Source: Marsupella aquatica
Lineage: Eukaryota > Marchantiophyta
NCBI GenBank assembly: GCA_973895155.1
Contig: OZ316894.1
Location: 13,702,001 to 13,766,000 of the forward strand
Length of the DNA stretch: 64,000 nt
Direction of reading: 5' to 3'
In this document: positions 1 to 14,312 of the stretch, piece after piece
How the letters are laid out: each line of letters begins with the position of its first letter
How positions within the stretch are numbered: the first letter of the stretch is position 1
Notes under the pieces: model-generated
The model's input: only the letters and a program-made list of their open reading frames with translations
Database searches by the model: none
Told to the model about the DNA's origin: nothing
Made by a program: the position numbers and the translations under genes

Positions 1-1603
1 ATAAAGCTAGCAAGATAGCTAGCTCAATGAACCAAGTAAAATGGTTCAAAACCTTACAAAACACCCTTCACGAGTTCATGGATTTAGTGATCAATTTTTG
101 GCTAGCGATGTCGCTAGCAAAAATAGTTTCTCATAAGAGACCATTATGACCGTTTATATCCGTTGCAATTGGTCAATGGGTACCTATATGTCAACGGTAC
201 GGTACAATACCAGACACTTGTCTCTTTGTCATTAGATACTTTTCTTTCAATCGTGAGTTCGGTGGTTCGTATTTCCGGAAGTACATGTATACCTGACAGT
301 GTCTGAAAAATGATTGCGAGGAGAGTCGTACAGAATATATGTATCTCTTTTCACGACCGGGCGCTGCATTCAGGTGAAAGCAACAGATGAGGGTACGATT
401 TTGTCTTTGACTGGAAGATCGATTCTCGGGTTTCTTTACGTTCGCAAAGCGTGTCGCCCTCGACCTTGACTTGTTCATACCCTTATCACTTCACGGACCC
501 ACTGATGGAGCCATTGTCTTCACCCGAGAGCTTGTCATCAATAGGATCATTCAAGTCAGTCGAGTCAAGCCGGAGGGAGACAAGGTCTTCAGCGAACAAG
601 GAGGCGCTCCAGGCGGGATTGAAAATACGGAGGAGGTCCAAGATGGTGAACCAAGTAGGTGTTGTGAATCCTACGTTTCAACCTGGAGCTTCAGAACCCT
701 ATTCTGTTGTCATGTCGTCGGCTTTGGCCTTAACTCGGGCTTTAGCTTAGACGGGCACATCCTTCGTAAATATGAGGGTTCGGGCAGGGAGGGAAGCACG
801 TAATGCACCTAATTCATGTAAACTAGCGCTAAGTGCACCTACTGTTAGATACGGACACCTCCTAGGTATGGTTTGTGTTCCGCCGCCGGAACATACCTTA
901 GTCGATAGCAGGATCGACCCCGGCTTAAGGGCTTCTAAGCCTTTATGTTGTCCGCCTTCAATCCGGATTTGATGATACAGGTCCTCAACCCGTGCTCGCA
1001 ACCACTTACCCGCAAGCTGCACCTCGTGCACGATTCGGGTAGTGCGTTCGGCCCGGCGTTGTCACCTATACACAAGATTCACCCATACATATACACGCAC
1101 AAGCATACAATCTCGATTTACACGAAGGAAATGGTGGGAAAGGATTTTACTACATAGGGGACATATGCGTACACTTGATTGACCCGACAGCTCTGGAGTG
1201 AACAGGTCCAAGGCCGAGGGTGTACACTACAACGGAGCCCGGCTCCGCACTCGCCCAGCGAGCTTAGTCCTACCCCCTCCCCTTGGTACTCTTCCACTCC
1301 CAGAGGTCGGGACTCCTTGCACATACCGCGGATGTCCAATTTGAGACTAGAAAAACCCCCCTGCCTCTACCGAGGGGTGCACTAAATACTAAGGGCTGAG
1401 GAACGGGGTGGCCTCCTGTCCGAAGATTCGCTGACTTAGGTCCTAACTAAGCTGATTGTCAGGCCAAAAAACGACTGTGTCTTATTAGAAGATCCTAATC
1501 TATGTAGGCTGGACAGCATGGCAGTGCTGCTGTAACTAAGGCAGGTGCCTGTCCCAATAGCCTGACTTAGTATTCCTAACCCTATTCTATTCCTACTCCG
1601 CCG
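1..1603. other. Retroelement-flanking region without a recognisable gene
   Basis: No reading frame here resembles a known protein. The region lies downstream (in the minus direction) of the gag-like pseudogene and is probably the decayed continuation of that element. The only structure I can point to is a set of short palindromes built from GCTAGC in the first 125 bases, including a strong inverted repeat at 96-124. Confidence 0.4.
101..118. repeat. GCTAGCGA-NN-TCGCTAGC palindrome, copy 1
   Basis: Two perfect 8-base arms (GCTAGCGA / TCGCTAGC) are separated by TG and flanked by a T run on the left and an A run on the right, so the whole forms an even longer inverted repeat. Very similar palindromes lie in two introns of the ParB-like pseudogene at 5272-5289 and 7474-7491. 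Confidence 0.6.
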
Positions 1604-4252
1604 CTAATGCCTGGCACGCTTGCCAGAGCCGCTTGAGTGGGAGCGGCCATCCCGCTGCTTACAAAGTCTGTCGTTGTTCGCCTGGAGGAGCTGGACCTGG
1701 TCCAGCAGAGATTTGTTCTCTTGCTTCGCCGCGTCTGTCTCCTCCACTGCCTCCTGGCATGCCTCCTCCAGCTGCTGGGCATCGCTCGTCAACTTGCCCG
1801 CCAGCTGGTCCTGCTTCTCGGCTTCGGTTTGGAGCCGTGCCACTTTGGCCTGTAGCGTGGCTATCTCTGCAGTGTCCCGCTGGGCCCGTTTTTCGGCCTC
1901 CTCCAGGTCTTTCTGCCAGATGACAGTTTGATTCTTCAAACTGTCAATCTGGTTCCGGAGTCGTGCAATCTTGGCCTCGTTCCCAGCTTTGGCCTATTCA
2001 GCTAGGGCGGTAAGGGCGTGCGCCTTTGCTAACAACTCATCGGCGGCTGCAACTTTGGGTCGTAGTTGCAGAAGCTCAGCCTCTTGAGCCGCAACTTCGT
2101 TCTTTAAGTATACGGACTCCACCCGATACCGCTCTATCCTCTGAAGGGCCTCTGACTGGGCCCGACCTACCTTTACTACGGCAACCAACTCCTGATTGAA
2201 GAAACAAGCTACCTTCTGGGCCATGAACTCCCCGGTATCCCGGGCAATTTGATGAGAGAAATCTCCCAGAAACCCGTTCAGAAATGTACCCGATATGAAG
2301 AGTTCCGGGTGGTCCAGGTTGTGCCTGTCTGGAGTTGGGCACGGGCAGACGTCAACACGCGCGGGGGCCGGGGCAGTGACATCCAGCCCTAGGGACGTAG
2401 TGTTGGAAGGTGTTGGAGTGTCCTCCTGCAGCAATGTCCGGTTCTCCGGAATAGCCACTGGTGGGTCTTTGGGAGACCCGGGCTCGAGTAAGGCCTCCGC
2501 TGTACCAACTTCTGTACTTGGCCCGGCCTGTTGGATCGCATCTACGGTTGCGATAACTGACCCATCCGGTACCTCCTCGGTTACGACTACAGCTACTTGT
2601 GGAGGTGGGGTGGGTGAAGCCTGCGTGTCCGCTGGACTTCGGGCCTCGGGTTGGGGCCGTCTCTCCAAGGCCGGAAAAACCCACCTAGCTGGGACCAGCT
2701 TTGTAACGTTGACACGGGGAAGGGTTCGTCGATCAAACCGAGCGTACCACTCGAGAATGATCTCGATGTGGCTAGCGAAATACGCCTTCCCGCCAATGTA
2801 TAGTGTCTTTCTTTGCCGCTCCATCTCTTCATGGAATTTCTTAGTAAAGTATGACGCCCACTTCCTAGGTCGATAGTTCTCGACCTGGATAACCTGGGCA
2901 GCGGAGATCTCACCCCGGGGTTCCATCATGTGGAGGGCGTACCTTTGGAACTCCAATCGCTCAGCTATCTCGGGGATGAGGCAAGTCCTCATCACGAACC
3001 CGTTGTCCACTGCTCCCTCTGAGGGAAAACTCGAGGATTGGTACTTGGCTCCCTTGCCCTCGGGAGCCCGTGATTCGACTCGATGGTCACCTTCGGGTAA
3101 CCCGAAGATCATCTTGAGCCGTTCTTCCGTGAGGGACATATTCCTTCCCCGCAGCCGAGTATGTTGACGTGCGTCATCATAATTCTTGATGAATTCCGTC
3201 ATGTCCTCCCCATAGTACCTGCAAGTGTTTCAGGGGAGAGATGCGAGGTGCTCGAATCCCTGAGTCTTCAGGTACACCGCATGCTTGGGATGGAGGATGT
3301 TTTTATGCACATTTTCCCCCATGCGATGCATTGTCACCTTGGCCACGGCTACCGTGGCCAATGGTAACCCGGATGCAGCAGCGGGTTCCTTCCTCTTCTT
3401 CCCCCGTGACTGGCTCGGGGAGGGTGACACCTCCCCATCCTCTCGATCGGGCATAGGTAGTGCTACTGCCGTTAGTATTGGGCCCGGGGCGGCCACGGTC
3501 ACCGTGTTGTCTGTTGGAGCCGCTCCTTGGGTCCGAGCATTGGGAGGGGACGATGTAGTGTCGGCCCCCTGAGTGTTTGCTCCTTTGGGCCGCCTGAGCA
3601 AGGGTGGGGTAGCCTCGTCGTCGTCGCTAAGGTCCACAGCGTTGATGACGGAGCATACTTGTACTGGCGGGGCGATCGGCGGTGGGGGTTGGCTAGGCTG
3701 AGGCTGAGATTGAGACTGAAGCTGAGCCTGAGCCTGAGTCTGCGTTGGTGCGGGTACGGGTATGGGGTCGACTGGGCCGGCGCCGGCGGTTGAGGGTCTA
3801 GTTCCCATGAAGCTCTACAGGTGCTGGTAGAAGTTCTCCGAAGCAAGTGCAGACGACCTTGTCGAACGGGTAGTGCTAGACTCGCTGTTGATGATAGCCC
3901 GAACCTGAGCAGGGATGTGGTCAAAGTGATGTCGTTGCAAGTCGATCGTACCCGGGATATTGAAGACCTCATCCGAAAGCCAAAGCAATGCTTCCCAGAA
4001 ACCGATATATTTGTCTCCGTTGAAGAAGTACCTAGATACCTCTGCTGGTCGGTAAAGCTCGCTCTGAGACGGGTAGTCAAAGTTAAGGATATAGTGGTGT
4101 CGTCCTGCTAGGCGGATGGCTCTCTCATACTTGCGCTCGATTTCGTATCGGCGCGGGTTGGCATGTTTCAATGAGTCGGCCAAGTGTCTTCTGGTAGATA
4201 GGAACTGCGTCCAGAATCGAATGGCCGAACTGGAGAGGATTGTGTGCGACAT
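1604..4252 (-). pseudogene. Gag-like retroelement polyprotein, broken by three in-frame stops
   Basis: Read from 4252 down to 1604 this is one continuous frame of about 880 codons interrupted only by stops near 3815 (TAG), 3230 (TGA) and 1994 (TAG). Each stop becomes an ordinary codon (CAG, CGA, CAG) if a single C-to-T change is undone, so the four pieces belong to one protein. The N-terminal piece is compact and aromatic-rich. A Pro/Gln/Ala-rich linker follows, then a basic globular segment with a conserved YxxGKxY-type stretch, then an acidic Pro/Thr linker. A long coiled coil rich in Gln, Glu, Lys and Leu ends in a basic tail. I see no zinc knuckle, protease or reverse transcriptase. A shorter relative lies at 32882-33950 on the plus strand inside a Ty3/gypsy element, which is why I call it gag-like. 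The assignment to gag is inferred from that context and not from a recognised domain. Confidence 0.6.
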
Positions 4253-5271
4253 TCAGAGGAGATAGCAGTGGCGACTAAGAGCGAACGAGAGAGCTGGGCG
4301 CGTGGACTGATGGACTGGTGCACTACAAAGGGTCGGCTCCCTTTTTATACCTTGAGGGCTTGTCGATCCCCTGACGTCTCCTGGTTGCCTATAGGCTGAA
4401 CCGTTCACGCTTGTAGTGTATCGGCCACTCCGCCGGTCTGAGTCAGCGTGTGTCAGTGGTTGCTTCCCTAAGTTCGTTATACGGACCCGAGGGAGGGGCC
4501 CCTCCACGCTCGCAACCCGGGCGTGTGAATGGCGACACGCTGCCAGTCCGAACATGAATTCCCCTTATTGACTAATGATTTCCTACTCATAATGGTTACC
4601 TAAATACTGTCGTTATGCTAATTATAGCGGCCTAAGATACCCCTAACGTGCATGCTAAGCGCGGTCCAGACTGAATTACTCATTATTCACCGTACCGACG
4701 GCGTCACATCTGTTGTCATCAATCGCCATCTTTTCCCCTTTGGAAATGACAAATTTGGATTCCCCCTCGCTCCTCCGAGGATTCCCCTTTGTAGAATGCA
4801 AAACATGCAGATCGTTCGGTCCTTGCAAACAAACTCGACTGCGATCGAGACACTCAAGAATGAATTCCGGACGCAGGGATACATCGAGGATGCGCCTCGA
4901 TTTTACGTCCAAATGACCGGCGAAGATGGCGTTGTCCAGATGTGCGAGGATGTGATTTGGGAGTCGTGGGATGACATGTGGATTCTTCAGAATGAAGAAT
5001 TCGAGAGGGAATGTGATTCTCACGAGGCTTTCAAAATTTTGAAAGACAAAATGTTCTGTGTTTTTGATGGAAATCATCGTCTGTACTCATGGATGCAGCT
5101 TGCGGACGAGAATCCCCATGATGTCAAATATCATCCTTGAGTTGTTTGCCGAATTTTCAAGGGTGACAAGAACTCATTCATTCAGATTGAGTCGGCGATG
5201 CATGCGCTGAATAGGTTTGTTTCTTTTCCTTCAAGCAGTGAATTGTAAATAAAATTCTTTCAGTTCCTCTT

Positions 5272-5289
5272 GTTAGCGATCTCGCTGAC
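5272..5289. repeat. TAGCGA-NN-TCGCT palindrome, copy 2 (intron 1 of ParB-like gene)
   Basis: GTTAGCGATCTCGCTGAC sits in the first intron, 18 bases before the acceptor. Each arm differs from the 101-118 copy at one base, and the central dinucleotide changes from TG to TC. Confidence 0.5.
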
Positions 5290-7473
5290 CTGTTTCTTTT
5301 GTTCAGGTTGACTCAATGTCACGTTGAGAATTCTTGGGTCCTTGAAGCAGAGAGAGTCCAGAAGGTGCTCAATAATGACCTTTCTGTATACAAAGATATC
5401 ATCGATGCAGACAACTACAAACTTTTCCAGCAGAAGATGGCAAATATCAGGAAACCGGCTTGGTATTCGAAGAACATGACACTCGATGCCTGCACGTACA
5501 TTATGTCTGTTGCTAATATTGCAACGCAGACGGAAGATTTGAAAAAGAAGTTCCAGTTGAAAGAAGTGCAAGGAGAACCTCTTTCAAAAGCTGCGCAAGA
5601 CATGGCTATGAAAGACATGATGAAGGAGCAACTAGCAGATTGGAATGTGAAGGTGCTAAAGATTGGACCTCTCCTGAATCCTGAGTTTGGTGACTTTTTC
5701 CAGAAGTGTGTTGAGATGCACAACTACTGCGAACATGAGAGGAAGGAGGCCCAATGAACAGACGATAAAGGAAGGGGTAATGTGTCATGTGGTCTCGATC
5801 GTGCAAGGCTATTTATGGGTGTCTCGTCGTTGACTCCGCAGCTCAGATGTGTACTCCTCGAGGCACAATGCAGACCTGAGCTTCGCAAGAAGTACTTTCA
5901 CCCTGGTCAATTCTCGGACAGCGAAACAAAACTTTGGCTTCACCGATGGGCTGTATGGGAGCAGGTTGAGTCAATTTGTTCTTCGCTCATGTTTGAGATT
6001 ATTTCAGAGTTGATCCCAAGTGTTCCAGATGCAAGGATCCTTACTTCGTCTGAGAAGACAAAGCCATCGCTGATCCTTGACATAGAGGAGGACTTTGAAG
6101 ATTTCCAAACGAGAGTGAAATCTCATTTTTTCAAACACATTTGGCCACCAAAGTCGGGTGAGAAGATTGACATCTCACTTTTTCGGAGGAGGGCAAAGAG
6201 ATATACGTACATATCGTTTTTTTGTGGATAGAGAAGTTGCTGAAAAAACATATTGGTGGTCCTATCCTGCTTGCTTCTCGCCTTGGATAGCAGGAGTGAA
6301 AGAGGATCCAACCTCCGTTAAATATGGAGAGTACTCGATGTACCCATGTGAGGGAGTGGAGGCTCCAAGGAAGATGAGTGAGTGGGAAGTCCTTCACTGT
6401 CCATGGTATTTAGAATCAGACAAATGGGCAGTGACATTTGACACAGTAGAGAAGGCAGCATTTCATATGATAAATCAAGACTTGATACCAAAGTCATACA
6501 TTACAGAGTCCAAATTAGCCCCTGCAGAAGCCGAGGCTGGCGGATGCGAGGCAATGGAGAAAGCTGTTCTTGGTGTAGCTGCCATTGTCGACTAGAGTAG
6601 ATCGAGGAGACCTCGGAAGGTGCCGGTGAAGGATACGTCCAAAGATGGATCAGTCTTGTCTGGGAAGCAAAGTAAGTCTTTTTCTCCTCTTTTTTTCATA
6701 CCTCATTCGGAGTAATTTTGTCTCAGTCACCTGTCTGACATTAACATGTTTTTCAGAGAAGAGAAAGGTTGCAGCCTCTGGGAGTTTGAAGAGTGGGGCG
6801 GATGATGGGGAAGAACCCAAGTCTCCTGATGTTGAGGTCACAACAAAATCTGCTGTGGACCTGGGTTCAATCCAGCATTTAAAGAGGAAGCGCAATGTCC
6901 AAATTCTCTCCGACTTGGATGAGGAGGAAGCATGCGTCGCTCAAGGAGTAGCACGAATGTGTGGTCTTAAGAAGGACGGTGAGAGGCATTTCTTGGCAAA
7001 GAGCAATCTCATGGAAACTGCAAACTCAATTAGCCAGAGGAAAGTAAGACCTCCCTGGATGGGCGATGCGGATCAGTGGTTGTCTGGAATGACCAAATCG
7101 AGCGAACACCCAAACGCCGTGATGATCAACGGAAAACATTACGCTGGAATTGGTGCTCACTTGGGTTTCATATTCCTTCCCATGGGTCATCGAACGAGCG
7201 TCACAGACCGGGAGGTCCCGAAGTGGAATGTTTGGAGTGAGAAATTACCATATTATTTCTTTGGAGTCATGCGTCCGATGCTTGCCGACGATGGTTATGT
7301 CGCAGTTCTTCATAGCTCTGACTATAACCATATGAGGCAAATTTTTTCTGCCGTCGAGCAAAAGAATAAATTTAAACATGTCCGGCAGTATTCGGTTTTG
7401 CTTTCATCTCCTTTGTATCAGGCAGATATGGACATCGAGGTAAGATATCCTCAATATTTGTTGTGCAATTTTT

Positions 7474-7491
7474 GCTAGCGAGCTCGCTAAC
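7474..7491. repeat. TAGCGA-NN-TCGCTA palindrome, copy 3 (intron 3 of ParB-like gene)
   Basis: GCTAGCGAGCTCGCTAAC lies in the last intron and is again preceded by a T run and followed by an A run, as in copy 1. Half sites TCGCTAGC also occur at 8752-8759 and 8769-8776, just beyond the gene. Confidence 0.55.
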
Positions 7492-8142
7492 CAAAAGTGC
7501 CCATTTCTTACATATTCTCGTTTTCAATTCAGGTGGTTACTCTCATTATGGATGTCTTCTGCAAGGTGGAATTCTCGGCAAAAGTCCCGAAACATACAGG
7601 ATATGTTCCAATGACTTCCTCGGAGGATGCCCGCCATAAATCAATGTTGAGTGTTTGCTACCCAAAAACTGATCCCAATCCCAAGGCGGCTTTCGCAGGT
7701 TCCAATAGATTGTCAGTTGGGTTCATGCAAGCCGTAATGGAGATCCTTACTTTGCCAAAGGACATTGTCATTGATTGGACTGTTGGAGATGGAAGTTCTT
7801 TTGCCGCTGGGGAATACGCTGGGAGATTTGTTGTGGGTGTTGAAGACCGAGACATTCTTCATCTGTGTGCGCAAAAAACTTTGGCAAATGTGTTGGATAG
7901 ACATGCCCAGAAGTTGAAAGGGGCCGCAGACCCGAAGAACGATGATCCCAATGATGAAGGGTCGGATGATGAGTTCACCATCCCAGGAGATGATCAGGGA
8001 GGACCTTCAGACGAGAAGGATGAATTCAACCTGGAGTAAAGCACTTGGCCTTTGATGTAGAACTCCCTATTTGGTGTTTTTCTTTTGTTTGTAGAATTTT
8101 TGGATGTGTAGTATTGATCCGATTCTGGTGATTTCTTCAGTG

Positions 8143-8480
8143 ATAGGCGTTCGGATTGGTTTTCGGAGGAGAGATTCCGACTTTGGAAAGAAATCGAGGA
8201 TCATTTTCTTGTGACCCTTGAGAAGGGATTTGCGCTTCCATGCTATGCTGAAAAGACTGCAAAGGAGGTTGATGAAGCGCCCGTTGTTTTGACTTGGGAG
8301 GGGAAAGGTCTGCGGTCAGTGAGGGGTGCTCGAAAAGCCCTTTACTGCCCTCAGTTCATAGATGATGAGGCTGGGACTGTAGCACAGTATGTTGACGATT
8401 CCGCTGAGGAGACTGATAGGGAGTCGAGTAGTGATCCTAGTAATTCCTCAGATGATTTGGAATCAGAGGATTCTCAATGA
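8143..8480 (+). other. Possible extra 3' exon of the ParB-like gene
   Basis: An open frame runs from a good acceptor (TTCTTCAG, about 8142) to a TGA at 8478-8480. It encodes a charged segment followed by an Asp/Ser/Glu-rich acidic tail similar in style to the acidic tail of the preceding exon. It could be an alternative last exon or the remnant of a separate small gene. I see no domain in it, and the upstream exon has its own stop at 8039 with no obvious donor before it. Confidence 0.3.
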
Positions 8481-9363
8481 CTCATGGTCAATTTCAGATG
8501 CAATCTCATTCCAGAAGATATTTGTCATACCAAAGTTTTATTAAAGATGGATTGTGAAATGTTTTTTGACTTGGTTTTGTTCATAATGATGATGCCTTTT
8601 CATTCAGTTCAGTGTAGTGAAGATCTCGATTTTTGCGTTTGTGAATATTTAAGTATCTGCATTTTTGTTTTCTGTAACTGTTTCACAATATATATCGATA
8701 ATCTTACTTGGGAATCCGCCTAACTACCCTGAAGTTACGCACAAACTTGCCTCGCTAGCCTGCTGTCCTCGCTAGCAAAACTCCTGTTTGCTCGCACAAT
8801 AGAATACCTCTGGAGACCTCCACAACTCAAGTCTATCAGGTCAAGGTCTTCAAGCATAGGCAGTGGCATCCTAATTTGCCAGGCAACTGCACAAGGAGAT
8901 GGAGCACCAGAGCACAAGGTTGGCTCTATAATGGAGGAAAGTTATACTTTTCCTCCACCTTGATATCATTCTTGAATGGTACCACTGGCTACACCAGGAG
9001 GAAGTCCCTCCGATATAATTGGCCCCTCTTGTCTAGGCATCATGGATGTTCCCGAGGCTCGGCCCTCCATAGCTGCACAAAGGGGTTTGTAGTATCCGCC
9101 AGCCAACCATTTCCAACTATAGAGTCGGTCCCTGTGCAGCCCGACCTAATACTAGTAAGCCTGATGCAGGCCTTGGCCATGCAGAATCACGCTTTTGCTG
9201 CCACCTTACAGACCTGGTGCAGTAGATTGATACCTCCTTCTTGGCCTGTTCTCTGTCCACTCACCTTTTTCTTTTCCCAACCTTTTACATCCTTCTTCCA
9301 TACTACCAGCGTGGATATCTGTGCAACACAAACACATTGAACCTCACATTTTGTATTGACGAT
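8481..9363. other. Intergenic region, nothing recognised
   Basis: No protein-like reading frame or RNA gene is recognisable. The only notable items are two TCGCTAGC half sites near 8752 and 8769, matching arms of the palindromes around the ParB-like gene. Confidence 0.4.
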
Positions 9364-9366
9364 ATT

Positions 9367-9620
9367 AGGGCGTCTCAAAGTTGACAATTGATGGACCATT
9401 ACTCCCTTGTTACGGGTTATGGACATGAAAAGTTACAGACTATGAAATTCATAGTCCGTAACTATTTGCCATACAGATTGGTTGCCCTTATCATCAGTCA
9501 CTCTAGAGGCTGCAGACATAAAAAACAACAAAAACATTTACAAAACCTTGTGAAAAAGTTATGACCATTCCTTTATGGTCGAATGCCATCATCTATAATT
9601 TTGAAGCTTTGAGACGCCCT
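9367..9620. mobile_element. MITE-like element 1, 254 bp
   Basis: The ends are perfect 14-base inverted repeats (AGGGCGTCTCAAAG at 9367-9380, its complement at 9607-9620). They are flanked by the same three bases ATT on both sides (9364-9366, 9621-9623), consistent with a target-site duplication. The interior has no coding capacity and contains a second, near-perfect palindrome at 9432-9462. A three-base duplication and G-rich terminus would fit a PIF/Harbinger-like element, but the family is not settled from this alone. Confidence 0.65.
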
Positions 9621-9794
9621 ATTATGTAAATGACACACAAGGGCTGTCAGAACTCCTTTCTGCTTGCAATAGCAACATTTTTGTAACATAAACAATTTCA
9701 GCAATGACAATACTTTTGCTCGATAACACTTCCATGCGCGACAACATTTCCACTTGAATAGCTCTTTTTAGCTTGACAGCTGTCTTCTTGATTA

Positions 9795-9987
9795 CACTCT
9801 TTACAGTATTTAGTCTCACACAACTCTATTCAGTGTCAGGTTATATTTTGGGTGGGTAATTGTAATTAGTGTTTGTGACTAATATGGCATAGTGTCACTT
9901 GTACAAAATAGTGTTATATGAAAATTCAAGGGCTACCCCTAATTAGTGTGTGTGACACTAATTGTTTACTAAATACTGTAAAGAGTG
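9795..9987. mobile_element. MITE-like element 2 flanked by TA, 193 bp
   Basis: Perfect inverted repeats of 20 bases start CACTCTTTACAG at 9795 and end at 9987. Both ends are bordered by the dinucleotide TA (9793-9794 and 9988-9989), as expected for a Tc1/mariner-derived (Stowaway-like) element. The interior holds further short inverted repeats (around TTAGTGT) but no reading frame. Confidence 0.65.
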
Positions 9988-10722
9988 TACTCAGTGCATT
10001 GCATAGGTATTGGGCTAGTCATATCAATTAGGATAGGATTGAAAGAGAGAACCATAACTAGAATATGGCAATCTTGAAACCGGGACAAGACTTGTAAGAA
10101 CACTCCCTCTGGTCCACCCAACAGACCAGCCAGGATGCCTTCGCATTTTGGAGCAGAAAGTGGGCCCCCACCAGCCTCCGCTATTGGTAAATGTATCTGC
10201 CAACCCCACATTTTTTGAGCCTGGCACGCGGGAGTTCCGGAGTTGCCTGCCATTCCTGTGCAACCACTCCGATCCATTCGTGGGGATTTATCAGACGGCT
10301 CACAAGTAGCAGAGTGATCCCAGGAGTGATCCCAGCTCCTGGTTTGAACACATTTTCAGCGGTAACTGGTAGGGTACACCTTTCCCAACCCTAATGGAAG
10401 AGTCGAATGGTGGCCAATTGAGTTGGCCGCCTGCTTCGTTTTCCCTCAGTGCGGCACGGGATCTGCTTTGTATTTATTTATTTGTATTGTATATATATAT
10501 GTATGTAAGTTAGAGCAGAGCTACTGTCTGTCGTTCCTGGTTTAACGGAGGGCCAACAAACGCTCGCGACGCTGTTTCCTTTATGGTAGGGGTTGTAGGA
10601 GTTGCAACCCTGACACCTTTTGTAGAGAAGAGGGAGAACGAGCGCAAACCTCCTATAGTCCGTGACAGAAGCCGGCACCTTACATCCTTCGCAGTGCTGG
10701 TCACTCCAGCGTTACCTCTGGT
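9988..10722. promoter_or_regulatory. Upstream region of the PRMT1 gene
   Basis: This is the interval between MITE 2 and the PRMT1 start codon. A TA-rich tract around 10470-10508 (TATATATATATG) lies about 220 bases before the ATG and is the only TATA-like candidate. No coding sequence is recognised. Calling it a promoter is positional inference only. Confidence 0.3.

Positions 10723-14312
<3,590 letters not shown>

Larger units (their letters stand above)
4652..8039 (+). pseudogene. ParB/sulfiredoxin-like plus degenerate DNA-methylase-like gene, broken
   Basis: Exons read 4652-5214, 5307-6671, 6757-7439 and 7533-8039, all with GT-AG junctions that keep phase. Exon 1 carries a motif like the ParB/Srx core, FDGNHRLYSW (about 5062-5091), followed by a beta-strand-like run. 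After the second intron comes KKRKV, identical to the core of the SV40 nuclear localisation signal. The last exon has DWTVGDGSSFAAGEYAGRFV followed by VGVE, which resembles the FxGxG SAM-binding motif I and following strand of N4/N6 DNA methylases, and upstream WEVLHCPWYL resembles a mutated DPPW catalytic motif. An acidic tail ends the protein. Breaks: TGA at 5138, TGA at 5755, a one-base shift at the seven-T run 6217-6223, and TAG at 6593. Exon 1 may really start at an acceptor near 4792. In prokaryotes and phages ParB-like and methylase domains are often fused; in plants I know of no named family. Function is inferred and probably lost in this copy. Confidence 0.6.

Noticed and set aside
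6751-6775. Assigning a functional nuclear import role to KKRKV in this copy
   Set aside because: The motif is seen in the joined frame, but the gene is interrupted upstream by stops, so no protein containing it from the first start would be made here.
8484-8723. Open frame downstream of the ParB-like gene
   Set aside because: It has low-complexity hydrophobic composition typical of AT-rich 3' flanking DNA; no motif.
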